Origin: Bimuria novae-zelandiae CBS 107.79
Taxonomy: Eukaryota; Ascomycota; Dothideomycetes; Pleosporales; Didymosphaeriaceae
Length of the DNA: 20,984 nucleotides
Direction: 5' to 3'
NCBI GenBank assembly: GCA_010015655.1
Contig: ML976728.1
Span: forward strand, 1 to 20,984
Shown: positions 1-8,967 of the stretch, piece after piece
Layout of the letters: the number at the start of each line of letters is the position of its first letter
Numbering within the stretch: position 1 is the first letter of the stretch
Notes under the pieces: generated by a model
Seen by the model: the letters and a program-made list of their open reading frames with translations, nothing else
What the model was told of the DNA's origin: nothing
The model's database searches: none
Translations under genes and position numbers: made by a program

Positions 1-104
1 CGATACGGATGAGTGTCGGTTTTCGGATGATCTCGAATCCTGTCTTGACTAGCCAAGGGTTCTCGTGTCGACGAGCGATTGTTCCTGTTACACCTAGTTT
101 CTCC
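1..104. other. Left flank, no gene seen
   Basis: Ordinary GC composition with CpA and TpG both present, unlike the mutated repeats to the right. I see no reading frame or RNA gene. It ends at TGTTAT (105-110), a possible start of an older LTR. Confidence 0.4.
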
Positions 105-216
105 TGTTATGACCCAGGAACATCGGGACAAGCGAGCCTTATGACGGTACACGAGTCCCACCAAGGATAACGTAATGTCCCAGGCTATCCCAGACGCCAA
201 GCCTATGGGACACCGT

Positions 217-248
217 GGGACCACGTGACTCAGGTCACGTGACGTCCC
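217..248. repeat. Inverted repeat with two CACGTG boxes
   Basis: The left arm is GGGAC plus CACGTGAC, the spacer is TCAG, and the right arm is GTCACGTG, A, CGTCCC. The inner 8 bp pair perfectly and the outer GGGAC/GTCCC pairs after a 2-nt offset. Further GTCCCA/TGGGAC words are scattered through 150-300. CACGTG is the core site of fungal bHLH factors (Cbf1/Pho4 class), so a regulatory role in an LTR promoter is possible. It lies about 75-100 bp upstream of the TATA-like motif. Confidence 0.5.
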
Positions 249-330
249 AGGAATCCCAAGAAACCCCATGGACACGAGGCAGGGACACTGTGGGATTTCA
301 TAGGACAGGAGGGATATTTATACACAGGTG

Positions 331-335
331 GTTTC
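331..335. repeat. Target site duplication, left copy (GTTTC)
   Basis: GTTTC lies directly before the left LTR (TGTTA at 336) and again at 7090-7094 directly after the right LTR (TAACA at 7085-7089). A 5-bp duplication is usual for Ty3/Gypsy integration. It shows that both LTRs belong to one insertion. Confidence 0.9.
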
Positions 336-534
336 TGTTAAGATCCCAAAGAGGTAGCTATTCTCTAAGGGGCTAAGGTTGGTTCTCGGGCAGGAGTACT
401 AGTAGGATAGGAAAGGGTTGTAGTAATAGCTTGCGCCTGTCACTAAGGGCGTTAGTATTAAAGGTATGTATAGTACAATTAAATTAATAAGGTTACTTAT
501 TTAGATCTAAATAATAGATTAATAAATAGGTTAA

Positions 535-561
535 ACACGAATGCCTTAAGGGTATTCGTGT
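535..561. promoter_or_regulatory. LTR palindrome beside the TATA box
   Basis: ACACGAAT and ATTCGTGT form 8-bp arms around a self-complementary CCTTAAGG centre, with about one unpaired base. The same word is present in the other LTR at 6831-6857, with one G/A change in the centre. It sits 5 bp upstream of TATATATAA on the plus strand. A dimeric regulator site is possible. Its function is not shown. Confidence 0.5.
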
Positions 562-566
562 GGGTT

Positions 567-575
567 TATATATAA
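567..575 (+). promoter_or_regulatory. LTR TATA box (left LTR)
   Basis: TATATATAA is followed after about 25 bp by a pyrimidine-rich CCATCTCTCTTTC stretch typical of fungal start regions, then by the ATG at 682. It is conserved at 6863-6871 in the right LTR. Because TATATATA is self-complementary, it could serve either strand. On the plus strand it would drive the accessory ORF, and on the minus strand of the right LTR it would drive gag-pol. Confidence 0.5.
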
Positions 576-681
576 GAGGGGTAAACCTTACTGTCCATCT
601 CTCTTTCTACCGTCCCTAGATTCCGATAGATGGTCGCGCCGTCCGTGGATGGTACACCTTTCACAATCTTAGCAGGATAGT

Positions 682-1542
682 ATGTCTTGGCTGGATAGTA
701 CATCACGTGACCTCGGTTATGCGACCCCGCTAAGTGTTACTTCTACTAAGGCCCGTTGGTCCTCCGCGTTCTATACATGTTTAGATCCTAACATCACCTC
801 CCCTCTTCTAGATAGCGTCCTTGGTATCCTTGTTCTGCGCCCCCTAGCTGCAGATACGGTCGTCGCATATAAATACCCGCGTAAGTCGCTATTTTCGCGT
901 TCTAGCCTTAATACCTTCCTAACTATGCCTAAGGATCCTAAGTCATGTAAAGCGCGCGCGCCTCGCAAGAAGACTTTAACCTAAGAGCAGCGTAATTATA
1001 TTTGTTATGTTAAAGGGAGTAGTAAAGAGATGCCTTTTTATTGTAGTCGCTATAAAAAGCTAAACATCTGTTGTTTCGTGGATACTGCGTCTAGTCGTTA
1101 CGCTAGTTGTATCGCTGCAAGGAGCGAGTGTGAATTATTTATTCCTAAAGAGGAGTAGGAGAAGGTAGAGGATAAGAAGCGTAAAAAATAATTAGTATTA
1201 GCTCACGCTAAGGAAGAAGCGTTACGCAGTTAATAAGAACTTACTTACTATAAGTATAAGTTATTAGAGATTAAGAGTTGTAAGAGGTTATTCGCGCGTT
1301 AGGATAGGAAGTTACTAGACGCCTAGGATAAGGTGTAAGAGACGGAGAGCTTAAGTGCAGATGCTCTGTTCCAAAACGATTTCTTCGCCAATCTAGGCTG
1401 GTCACAGGCCAATAATCCCTTTCTTAATCTATTAATAGATCTTTTTCTTAATAAATTTTTGTCGGGTTCTCCTCTAATCGTTCCTAATTTCTTCTTGTGG
1501 TCTAACGATAGTATTATGCTAATAATTAGCGATAGTTTCTAA
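682..1542 (+). pseudogene. Antisense accessory ORF of the Gypsy element, Zn2Cys6-like cluster, RIP-broken
   Basis: The frame opens at ATG 682 inside the left LTR, is clean to a TAA at 982-984, and continues in the same frame to a TAA at 1540-1542 (287 codons). It is interrupted by in-frame TAA/TAG codons of the kind RIP makes from CAA/CAG/TGG, and between them the sequence stays protein-like. Codons 1042-1131 read C-S-R-Y...C-C...Y-A-S-C...C. With the two TAT/TAC codons taken as former TGT/TGC, the spacing is C-x2-C-x6-C-x8-C-x2-C-x6-C, the spacing of fungal Zn(II)2Cys6 DNA-binding domains. A Lys/Glu-rich, probably coiled-coil stretch (about 1145-1340) and a hydrophobic tail follow. The ORF is convergent with pol, which is on the other strand. 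Its N-terminal ~37 codons are encoded by the LTR itself and also occur in the right LTR (ATG at 6978, Trp codon there now TAG). The function is unknown: it could be a regulator, or a domesticated zinc-binding protein. Confidence 0.65.
794..808 (-). other. Polypurine tract of the Gypsy element
   Basis: The minus strand reads GAAGAGGGGAGGTGA immediately before the TGTTAGGATC start of the left LTR. A purine run at this place primes plus-strand DNA synthesis in LTR retrotransposons, so the left LTR is the 3' LTR and the element faces left. Confidence 0.85.
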
Positions 1543-1559
1543 GGTTTGCTTCTAGTTCC

Positions 1560-4500
1560 TATGTGTTTTCTAAGTGTGGGTATCCTTTCTACTTAATTAG
1601 ATATGTTCGTGACTAATTCGTGTGTTATAGTATCTTCTTAACTTCGAATTCGGTTTCTTCCTCTGGCTAGTGATAGAAGGTTGTTTTAACTGGTGTTTTA
1701 GGGTCTGCGGGTTTAAGTTAGTCTACATAGAATACTAGGTGTATCTTTGCATCTGGCGGTAGTTCTAATTAATAGTTAACTAGTAATATTTGTTCAGAAA
1801 TAAAAAATAGCCTAACCTTAACATAATCTAGTTTCTTGTGCTTTTTCTTCTAGGTTCGAAGATTTTTTGTAAGCAGATATGCTTTATCCCTCTTCTTTAG
1901 CTAAGGTGCTGTTTTTCTTTTTTGGTTCGTGTAGGAAATGCTTTGCTGTTAAGCTTTCTTAAGGTTCTCTTGGAGTTATTAATGTATTTCTTTTATTTTT
2001 ATAGTCGTGTTGATGGCTTCTTCCGCTCGAATGGTAGTAAGAAATGTCTAATTAAAGAGATATAGATGTCTTTCGTGGTTTGCATAGAACGGTGTATATC
2101 CAGTTACTACTAATATCTTATTATTATATGCTAATTGTGCTATTAGTAATAGGGAAATCTAGTTATTCTTCTAGTTATTATAGTAGATGCGTAGGTACGT
2201 TTCTATTGTTTAATTCGTACGTTCTGTTTGTCCGTCCGTCTGTGGGTGGTAGGCTGTTGATAGTTTTCGTTTTATTCTAATAAGTGCTATAAGTGTTGTC
2301 TAGTAGTTCGAAGTAAAGAGTTTGTCTCTATCGCTAATAATTATCTTAGGGATGCCATGATGTCGTATAAGTTAATCTAGAATAAGGAACGCTAGTTCTG
2401 TTACTATTATTACCTTTTTGCACGATAGTAATTCTACATATTTAGTAAATCTATACACGATTACCAGTATTGCGTCGTAACTTACTCCGTTTGTAGGATC
2501 CTTTAACTTTGGCAATCCTATAACAAAGTCTATTGCGATGTCTTCCTATGGTGCTGTGGGTATCTAGATAGCTTGCATTTCTCCGTACTTGGGATGTGTT
2601 GCGTGTTTATTGCGCTAGCAATCTGCGCATTTGCGTATGTAGGTTATTACTGCTTCCTTAATTCCTTTAAAGCTGTAGTTCCTTTGGTACTTCCCGTGTG
2701 AGTATAAGGAGTTGATTGAGTTCTGCTGTCGGTTCCAAGGAACCATCAGGATTTTTCTTTAGTATTACGGAGTAGGTTTTAACCTTTTCTCCGTTATTAT
2801 TCATTCTACTAAGAGCGTCTGCTCGTCCGTTTTCCTTACCTAGGGTGTACATAATTTTAAATTTATATTATCTTAGTGTTTCTAACCATCTTCCTTATCG
2901 TTAGTTCAGTTCTTTCGTGGTTGTAAAACGTATAAGGTTTTTATAGTCTATAAAAATTATAAGTTCTAAGCAACTATGTGCATAGATCCTCTAGTGTTTA
3001 ATAGCTTTTATAATTGCAAGTAGTTTTTTGTTATGTACTTCGTATTGTAATTCTTCGGGTGTAAACTTGTGTGCGTAGTATGCAATTAGGTGCTATTTAC
3101 CATTCTTCTCTTGTTTCGCGCACGCTCTGACTGCTAAGTCGCTTACGTCTATTTTAATACGCAGGGGTTTATTATCCTGGAAGTGTATAAGGACTAGTAG
3201 CGTAATACATACTTTCCGTAGCGTTTAGAATGCTTGCTCGTATTCTTTTGTCTAGTTAAAAGGTTTGTCTTTCTTTGTAAGGTTCGTAAGTGGTAGCGTA
3301 ATTCTGGAGTAGTCTGATAAACTATCTATTAAATCTAGTAAATTTAAGGAAGGCTCGTACTTTTTTAAGGTTAGTAGGTAATTTCTACTTCTTTACTTCC
3401 TTAATTTTCGAAGGGCTTACTTAGATACCTTTGGTATTAATGACATGTCCTAGAAACTCTAATTCTGTAACATAGAATTTGTATTTCTTAAGTTTTAATT
3501 ATAGATTGGCGCTGTCTAGTGCTCGTAGTACTATTTATACGTATTATATATAATCCTTCTCTTGTTCAGAGAATATCAGGATGTCGTCGAGGTAGGCAAC
3601 TATAAATATGTTAAAGTAGTTCCTTAGTATATTATTAATTATTGCTTAGAACGTTGCTGGTGCGTTCGTGAGTCTAAAAGGCATAACTTAGTACTTAAAT
3701 AGTCCGTATCTGGTTTGAAAGGCTATCTTCCACTCGTCACCTGCTACTATTCGTATAAGGTGGTATCCGTCTCGTAGGTCGAATTGTGTGAATATCTTGG
3801 CTCGTCCTAGCCTGTCTCGAGATTCTTGTATGTTCGATAGTAGGTATCTGTTCTTAATCGTTATGTTATTTAGCCTTCTATAGTTAATGCATAAACGTTG
3901 TATTCTATCCTTCTTTACAACAAATATTAGTAGTAATACTACTAGCGATTCTAACTTGCGTATCTATTACCTCTTAAGGGCTTTCTTTAGGAATTTGCGT
4001 GTCTATTAGAGTTCTTTTACGCTTTGTCTATATAGTGGTCTAAAGGGTGACGTCTTTCCCTCTTTAAGAACAATATAATAATCTTAGTATATATACTTAG
4101 GAAGGGCGTTAGCTCCTTTCTCTTCCTAAAACAAATAACTCTATTCCTTATATTTGTTAGGGATATTAAGAGGTGTGCTGTTCTCTTCGTGCTTGCGCTT
4201 TATAACCTAATAGTTCTTGCTAGCGTCTGCTAAGTTAGTTTCGTGTTTATTAACTTCTAGTCGCGAGACTATGTTATTAATAGCTCTCTTATCTACTATT
4301 ATACTCTATTAATGCGTAGGCTTTACTTACAATGCACAGTTACAGCGCTTAAAGGATAGCTCTTTCTTTTCCTAGTTAACTATAGGGTTATACTTCCTTA
4401 ACCAAGGTAATCCTAAAATCACGTCGTAATTAGCTTCTTTAATAATGTTAAGGGTAATTAATTCCTAGTATCTATAGATCGTAAGGGTGGTTTCGACCTC

Positions 4501-4900
4501 GTATTTAATAGTTGCTTTGCCGGGCATTAGTTGTCTATTCGCGATATAGATAGCATAGGGTATAGCCTTCTTACGCTTATAGAGTCCCGCTCTATCAAGT
4601 GCTTTTCTTAATATATAGCTTTCTTGTGCTCCTGAGTCCAGCATGGCTTTTATCTATGTTTCTTTAAGCTGTATTAGTAACTTAATTAATGCCTGACTAT
4701 TCGTGGCATTTAGTTCCTTGAAGGCGTTTTCTCGCCTAAGCCTAGGTCTAAAAAAGACATTTTCTTTGTAACTAGCTCTGTAGGTTTAAGGTGTCCTTTC
4801 TTCTTTTTTCCTTAAGGCTACTACTAGGCCTTTTTTAGGATAGCTTCACCGTCTTCTTCCTTTGTTACTGTTTTAATCCTAAGGGTTATAGTCCCTTCTA
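1560..4900 (-). pseudogene. Gypsy pol relic: protease, RT, RNase H, integrase
   Basis: On the minus strand, in order: an aspartic protease with A-M-L-D-S-G-A (DSGA at 4627-4638); reverse transcriptase with the catalytic A-Y-L-D-D-I-L motif intact (YLDD at 3583-3594) and the downstream E-F-L-G-H-V-I segment; RNase H with I-D-V-S-D and the terminal G-K-E-N-G-R-A-D-A-L-S-R (about 2800-2852); and integrase with a zinc C-A-D-C pair (2618-2629) and A-I-D-F-V-I-G-L-P, whose Asp (2528-2530) is the first core acidic residue. The frame changes between RT and RNase H (near 3290) and again before integrase. Several Trp and Gln codons are now stops. The C-terminal end is not fixed and probably lies near 1.6 kb. 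The product would copy and integrate the element, but this copy cannot be expressed whole. Confidence 0.9.
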
Positions 4901-5689
4901 GTACGCGATTAAACCTATGCTTTTCTTTTTACTCCCTGTGTTCCTTATAGTTAGGGTGTAAGTATGTTTGCCATTTATCTAACGCGCATTTTCTATTAAC
5001 TAGTAGCAATAGTGCTTAGTTTAGTGCTTAGTTAAGGTGTAAAAAGTATCGCGTTTTACGTTTATCCTAGAGGTAAACGTCGCAATAGTTAATAAGGTAG
5101 TTAAACCACTCCTATCTACATCGTTAGTATATTTAGGGAAAGTAGCTGTATTCCTTAGCTTAGTAATAAAGGGTATATTAATCTTCTCTGTAGAGAGTCT
5201 ATCGTATAGTCTCGTGCGTAGGGTTGCGGTGGTCCAAGTCGTACTATAGTTCGTAGTTTAGGTTTTTATTTAGGTACTTCTTTTTAGGGTCTTCGTGGGC
5301 ATAGCAATAGTCTGCTATTTTACGTGCTGCCTTACTAATTAGATTAGGTTAGTAGGCGTGGTGAAATGCGGCTGTGTAGTCTTATTATTCTATTACTATA
5401 AACCCGAAGTCTCCTTCCCTTAGTTAGTGTCTTTCTAAGAAGTTGAAAACATTCGTTGTCTTGCTAGTAATAGGTTTACTCTAGCTAGGGTAAGGTATAG
5501 GAGATTAAGGTGTTAGCTCCTTCTCTTTTTTATCCAAACCTTTATATGCATCCTCGTAGAGTTGTAAGTTAGGTAACTCTAATCGTTCCAATTCTTCGTT
5601 GTAGATATTAACTTGTTTAATAGCGTTTATTACTTGCTATTTTTCGTTAGTTGTTTCTTAGTTAATAATTAGTACGTTTAGTTGCCTAG

Positions 5690-6584
5690 TGATCTTGTTC
5701 TTAGATCTGCAGTTCCTAGCTATGTAGCCCGGTTTACTATATATAAAACATTTACGTGTCTCGGTCCCCTATCGTCGGGTTCCATCTAAGATACGTTAGT
5801 TAGGCTTTTAGAAGCCTATAACCTTTCCTATTCCCTTTTCTAGGTTGTTAAACTAGACATCTTTTATAGGTTAGGGCCTATAATAGTTGCGTTGCTAGCG
5901 TCAAGGTATTTTTAGTGGCGCCCTATAGACTACAGGTGCCTATTATTTGAAACTAGCGTTCCTTAGATTCCTGCGGAATTCTTCTTGCAAGGCGAACTAT
6001 TCCCTATTAATGCAAATAGTCTCTTTGTATAATTCTTCTAAAGTCTCTATTTTTATGCTACTACGTAGGAATTCTTTACGCACATTACGTTTAAGGCCTT
6101 GTTTATATATTATCTTAAAAGATTTATCCTCCTAGTCGAGTTATACGGCGTACTTGCGAAACTTAGCTGTGTATTTAGCTATAGATTAGTGTTGGCGAAC
6201 TGTTTAGATCGCACGTTTAGTAATAGCTATCTTATTAGCGATCCTAAACATTTATTAAAGGCATATCTTAAAGTTATTATAGTCTTTAATGATGTTAATC
6301 GCGTCGGCGTGTCTGTTAATGTACTCCTTATTCTCGTTGTCGTGATCTATGTCTAAATACTTAACTAGGTAAGGACAGATCTATTCTTCAGCGCTTCCTC
6401 GCATGTAGGTTGTAGCGAAGATGACTTTCTTCTTATCTTCAAAGTCTTGGTTTTAGTTAAAGAAGTAGAGGTCTAGCTACAAGAGCTAGGTGTTAAGGAG
6501 AGTACAATTGCCGTCATACAAGTTAGGTTTATATACCTTATTCTTGCCATCCCCTATAGGGGTGACGTGGTTGTCCGAAGCCAT
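5690..6584 (-). pseudogene. Gypsy gag relic with CCHC zinc knuckle
   Basis: The frame starts M-A-S-D-N-H-V at 6584, about 50 bp inside the 5' LTR, and runs through a Ty3-type capsid region (Y-M-R-G-S-A-E-E, then a Q-x-x-S-I-A-K-Y-T-A-K-F segment). It ends in a nucleocapsid knuckle at 5709-5750 reading K-C-F-I-Y-S-K-P-G-Y-I-A-R-N-C. Two knuckle ligands (the second Cys and the His) are Tyr because of TGT-to-TAT and CAT-to-TAT changes. In-frame TAG codons stand where Trp or Gln is expected. Gag would form the particle that packages element RNA. The start and the knuckle are in the same frame. Protease is in another, which may reflect a real frameshift or decay. Confidence 0.85.
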
Positions 6585-6631
6585 GGAAGAGGTAGGGGTC
6601 CTAGTAGTACTTATGTTAAGGGTGTTTAAGA

Positions 6632-7089
6632 TGTTAGGTTCCATCTAGGATAGCTGGTCCTAAATAGGCTAAGGTTAGTTCTTAGGCAGGAGTACTAGTA
6701 GGACAGGAAAAGGTTATAGTGATAGCTTGCGCTTATTACTAAGGGCGTTAGTATTAAAGGTGTGTATAGCATAATTAAATCAACAAGGTTACTTATTTAG
6801 ATCTAAACAATAGATTAATAAACATGTTAAACACGAATGCCTTAAAGGTATTCGTGTAGGTTTATATATAAGAGGGGTAAACCTTACCATCTATCTCTCT
6901 TTCTACCGTCCCTAGATTCTGATAGATAGTCGCGCCGTCCGTGGATAGTGCACCTTCTACAATCTTAGCAGGATAATATGTCTTGGCTAGATGGTACATC
7001 ACGTGACCTCGGTTACGCGACCCCGCCAAGTGTCACTTCTACTAAGGCCCGTTAGTCCTCCGCGTTCCATACATGTTCAGATCCTAACA
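6632..7089 (-). repeat. Right LTR (5' LTR of the Gypsy element)
   Basis: 458 bp, TGTTAGGTTC...GATCCTAACA, partner of 336-793. It should carry the promoter for gag-pol (minus strand). It keeps the palindrome (6831-6857), TATA box (6863-6871), CACGTG (7000-7005) and the accessory ORF start (6978), but here a TGG of that ORF has become TAG. Confidence 0.93.
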
Positions 7090-7094
7090 GTTTC
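7090..7094. repeat. Target site duplication, right copy (GTTTC)
   Basis: Identical to 331-335 and directly adjacent to the TAACA end of the right LTR. Confidence 0.9.
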
Positions 7095-7306
7095 CTATAT
7101 TATACTCCTTATAGTTAACTTATATATCTTCTGTGCGAGTACGTTCTCCTATATAAATTAATAGTTATTTTATTTATTATAAGATTAAATTATATAGCCA
7201 CGCGCTAAGTGTCGCATTAAATTATACTATTAAATAATTTATAAAGTGCTACTTTATCCTTACTGCCCTAACCTGGATTGGACCAAGGTGTGAGCGCCTT
7301 ATAACA
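7095..7306. mobile_element. Possible right part of the older interrupted LTR
   Basis: AT-rich sequence ending in CCTGGATTGGACCAAGG and then GCCTTATAACA. An end in ATAACA mirrors the TGTTAT at 105, so this could be the remainder of the LTR split by the Gypsy insertion. It holds no reading frame. See the 105-335 entry for the evidence for and against. Confidence 0.35.
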
Positions 7307-7813
7307 TTTCCTAACTATCTTATCGCGCACTTAATGCGCTATTAGCTTAAGTTATATAATAAGTACCTAGCGTTAGCGTAGTTTGCGCTTAGTTAGCAAT
7401 CTTAGCGATTTATTAGAGCTAAAGTGGCGTAAAATAAGCTTATAATTACTAGCTACTCTATAGTATGTGCGGAGCTGGCTAAAGGCTAGTTTTATAAGCA
7501 GCGACGATAAGGTTAATAAGAGTAATCTTACCAACGCAGCAATCGAGACTCTATATAGTATATCTAAATAGGATAATTAGCTACTAAATCGTATTATAAC
7601 TATAATTTTAGCTTAATATTTATAAATTTATCTTTTAAATTAAGTATAAACTACTACTAAGACCTCCGAATTAAGTCCTCTAGCACCGTTAAGACACATT
7701 AAATCAAGTCAACGGGTGGATTTAGACTGAATTTGTTTTGTTGACAATTGTGCCCATTAACGATATGTCTACCAAAGATTCTGAGCAACTTCCTGCTACA
7801 CTTATCCGAATTT
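7307..7813. other. AT-rich, CpA-poor DNA without a gene
   Basis: TpA-rich sequence with many TAG/TAA words, few CA or TG, and kept CpG, the look of a RIP-mutated repeat. I could not recognise a domain in any frame. It could be internal sequence of the outer LTR element, but no primer site or motif supports this. The composition returns to normal at about 7680, shortly before the aldo/keto reductase relic. Confidence 0.5.
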
Positions 7814-8967
7814 TTACTGCTTCAGCTCAGGAGAATCGCCAAACAGGCTCTTCATCATCGCAGGCGGATACCGATCGCCCTTGCTCCCACCCACACTCTC
7901 CACAGCTTTGCGAATTTCCCGCTCCTCTTCCTTACTCAAAGCCACTTTGACAGCCTTAGCGTTCTCCTCGAGATACTTCACCCGCTTCGCCCCCGGAATC
8001 GGAATGATATCCTCCCTTCACACCGTTAGCATGGCACCCTCTTATTAATCTGAAAAGCACTTACCCCTGCGCCAACACCCACGCAATAGCCAGCTGTCCC
8101 GGCGCACACCCCTTCCTCCTTGCCATCTCCGCGAACCTCTTGACCAACTCTAGATTACCCCAAATTCTCCTCTGAAAACCTTGGATGATTAAACCTATTA
8201 TCACTTAGGTCGAGATCCTCTCTGCTCTTAATCGTCCCCGTTAAGAAACCGCGGCCGAGCGGTGAATACGCAACCACCTTAACCCCCAGCTCCCTCGCCG
8301 TCTTCAAAACTCCGTCTGCGCACTCTTAATTTCTAGCGTAATGGGCGAATACTCTATCTGCACGGTCGCGATCGGGTGTACTTTACACGCGCGCCGCGAC
8401 GTGGTGGCTGAGCACTCTGAGAGCCCAAGGTACCGGATTTTCTAGCCTCTTTGAGAGCCGCCATGGCGGAGACGGCTTCTTCAATGGGGACGCGCGGATC
8501 CACACGGTGCTGGTAGTACAGGTCGATTGTGTCGACGCCGAGGCGCTCGAGGGAAGCGTTGCATGCTTCGTGGACGTATTCTTTGTCGCCGCGGATAGTC
8601 GGGTTGCCCTGCGCGTCGCGGAGGTTGCCGAATTTGCTGCAGAGGAAGATTTCTGAGCGGCGCCCGGTTTGGGCGAATCATTTCCCGAGGAGCTTCTCGT
8701 TTGTGTGGGGGCCGTAGATGTCGGAGCTGTGGTTGGGGGAATGAGTTAGACGTGGTGGTAGAGAAAGGGGAGGGGGAGCACGCATGTGTCCCAAAACGTG
8801 ATCCCTAGATCCACGGCTCGGGTCAGCACTTTGAGTGATTCTTTGTCGTTGTAGCCGCCGTTGGAGGTGTAGGCGAAGGACATGCCCATACATCCGAGAC
8901 CGAGGGCGGAGACGGTGTCGGAGCCGAGTTTGCGCTGGGGGAAGTTGGGAGACATTTCTGCTGGCAT
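7814..8967 (-). pseudogene. Aldo/keto reductase pseudogene (three exons)
   Basis: Aldo/keto reductases reduce carbonyls with NADPH in the cytosol. The start is M-P-A-E-M at 8967, then R-K-L-G and G-L-G-C-M-G-M-S-F. Exons are 8786-8967, 8065-8726 and 7814-8015. Introns are 59 bp (8727-8785) and 49 bp (8016-8064, GTAAGT donor, GCTAAC branch). The catalytic set is still visible: Asp and Tyr in W-D-T-S-D-I-Y-G, Lys in C-S-K-F-G, His in Y-Y-Q-H-R-V-D. Damage: TGG to TGA at 8678-8680 just after L-L-G-K, one-base losses near 8440, 8312 and 8160, and intron 1 begins AT instead of GT (8784-8785). The C-terminus (I-P-I-P-G-A-K-R, then ...S-P-E-L-K-Q and TAA) is otherwise complete. It is most like the fungal AKR13/YakC-type group of about 340 aa. 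The gene is certainly dead, but its composition is normal, so RIP was not the main killer. Confidence 0.9.

Larger units (their letters stand above)
105..335. mobile_element. Possible left part of an older, interrupted LTR
   Basis: The stretch starts with TGTTATGACC, contains a palindrome with two CACGTG sites and a TATA-like TATTTATA near 315-322, and stops exactly at the GTTTC duplication of the Gypsy element. The sequence after that element (7095-7306) ends GCCTTATAACA, so the joined outer unit would run TGTTAT...ATAACA over about 443 bp. The flanking pentamers are TCTCC (100-104) and TTTCC (7307-7311), which differ by one C/T transition. This fits a solo or terminal LTR into which the Gypsy element jumped. 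Against it, the left half is hardly mutated and the right half is AT-rich. No second copy lies in the window, so this is inference. Confidence 0.35.
336..793 (-). repeat. Left LTR (3' LTR of the Gypsy element)
   Basis: 458 bp, running TGTTAAGATC...GATCCTAACA, with near-inverted ends. It aligns without gaps to 6632-7089 (offset 6,296). From about position 371 on, the differences I checked are C/T or G/A transitions in both directions, as expected if each LTR was hit by RIP separately. The first about 35 bp are different and include transversions (see findings). It holds a 27-bp palindrome (535-561), a TATA box (567-575), a CACGTG (704-709) and the start codon of the plus-strand ORF (682). Confidence 0.93.
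336..7089 (-). mobile_element. Full-length Ty3/Gypsy LTR retrotransposon, RIP-mutated
   Basis: This 6,754-bp element is bounded by two 458-bp LTRs and a GTTTC duplication. It is read on the minus strand: gag (right), protease, reverse transcriptase, RNase H, integrase (left). That is the Ty3/Gypsy order, with integrase last. A purine-rich tract abuts the left LTR, confirming that it is the 3' LTR. I see no TGG-starting primer-binding site next to the 5' LTR, whose internal neighbour begins TCTTAAACACC on the minus strand, so priming may be of another kind or the site is mutated. Most domains carry TAG/TAA at former Trp or Gln codons and there are several frame changes, so the copy is dead. 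A plus-strand ORF at 682-1542 is an unusual extra. Confidence 0.95.

Noticed and set aside
2080..2280. Plus-strand open frame of 66 codons in the pol region
   Set aside because: It is antisense to integrase, hydrophobic by composition bias from TA-rich DNA, and has no family feature.
5947..6356. Two plus-strand open frames in the right part of the Gypsy element
   Set aside because: They lie antisense to gag, are rich in Leu/Ser/Arg as expected from reversed coding DNA, and show no domain.
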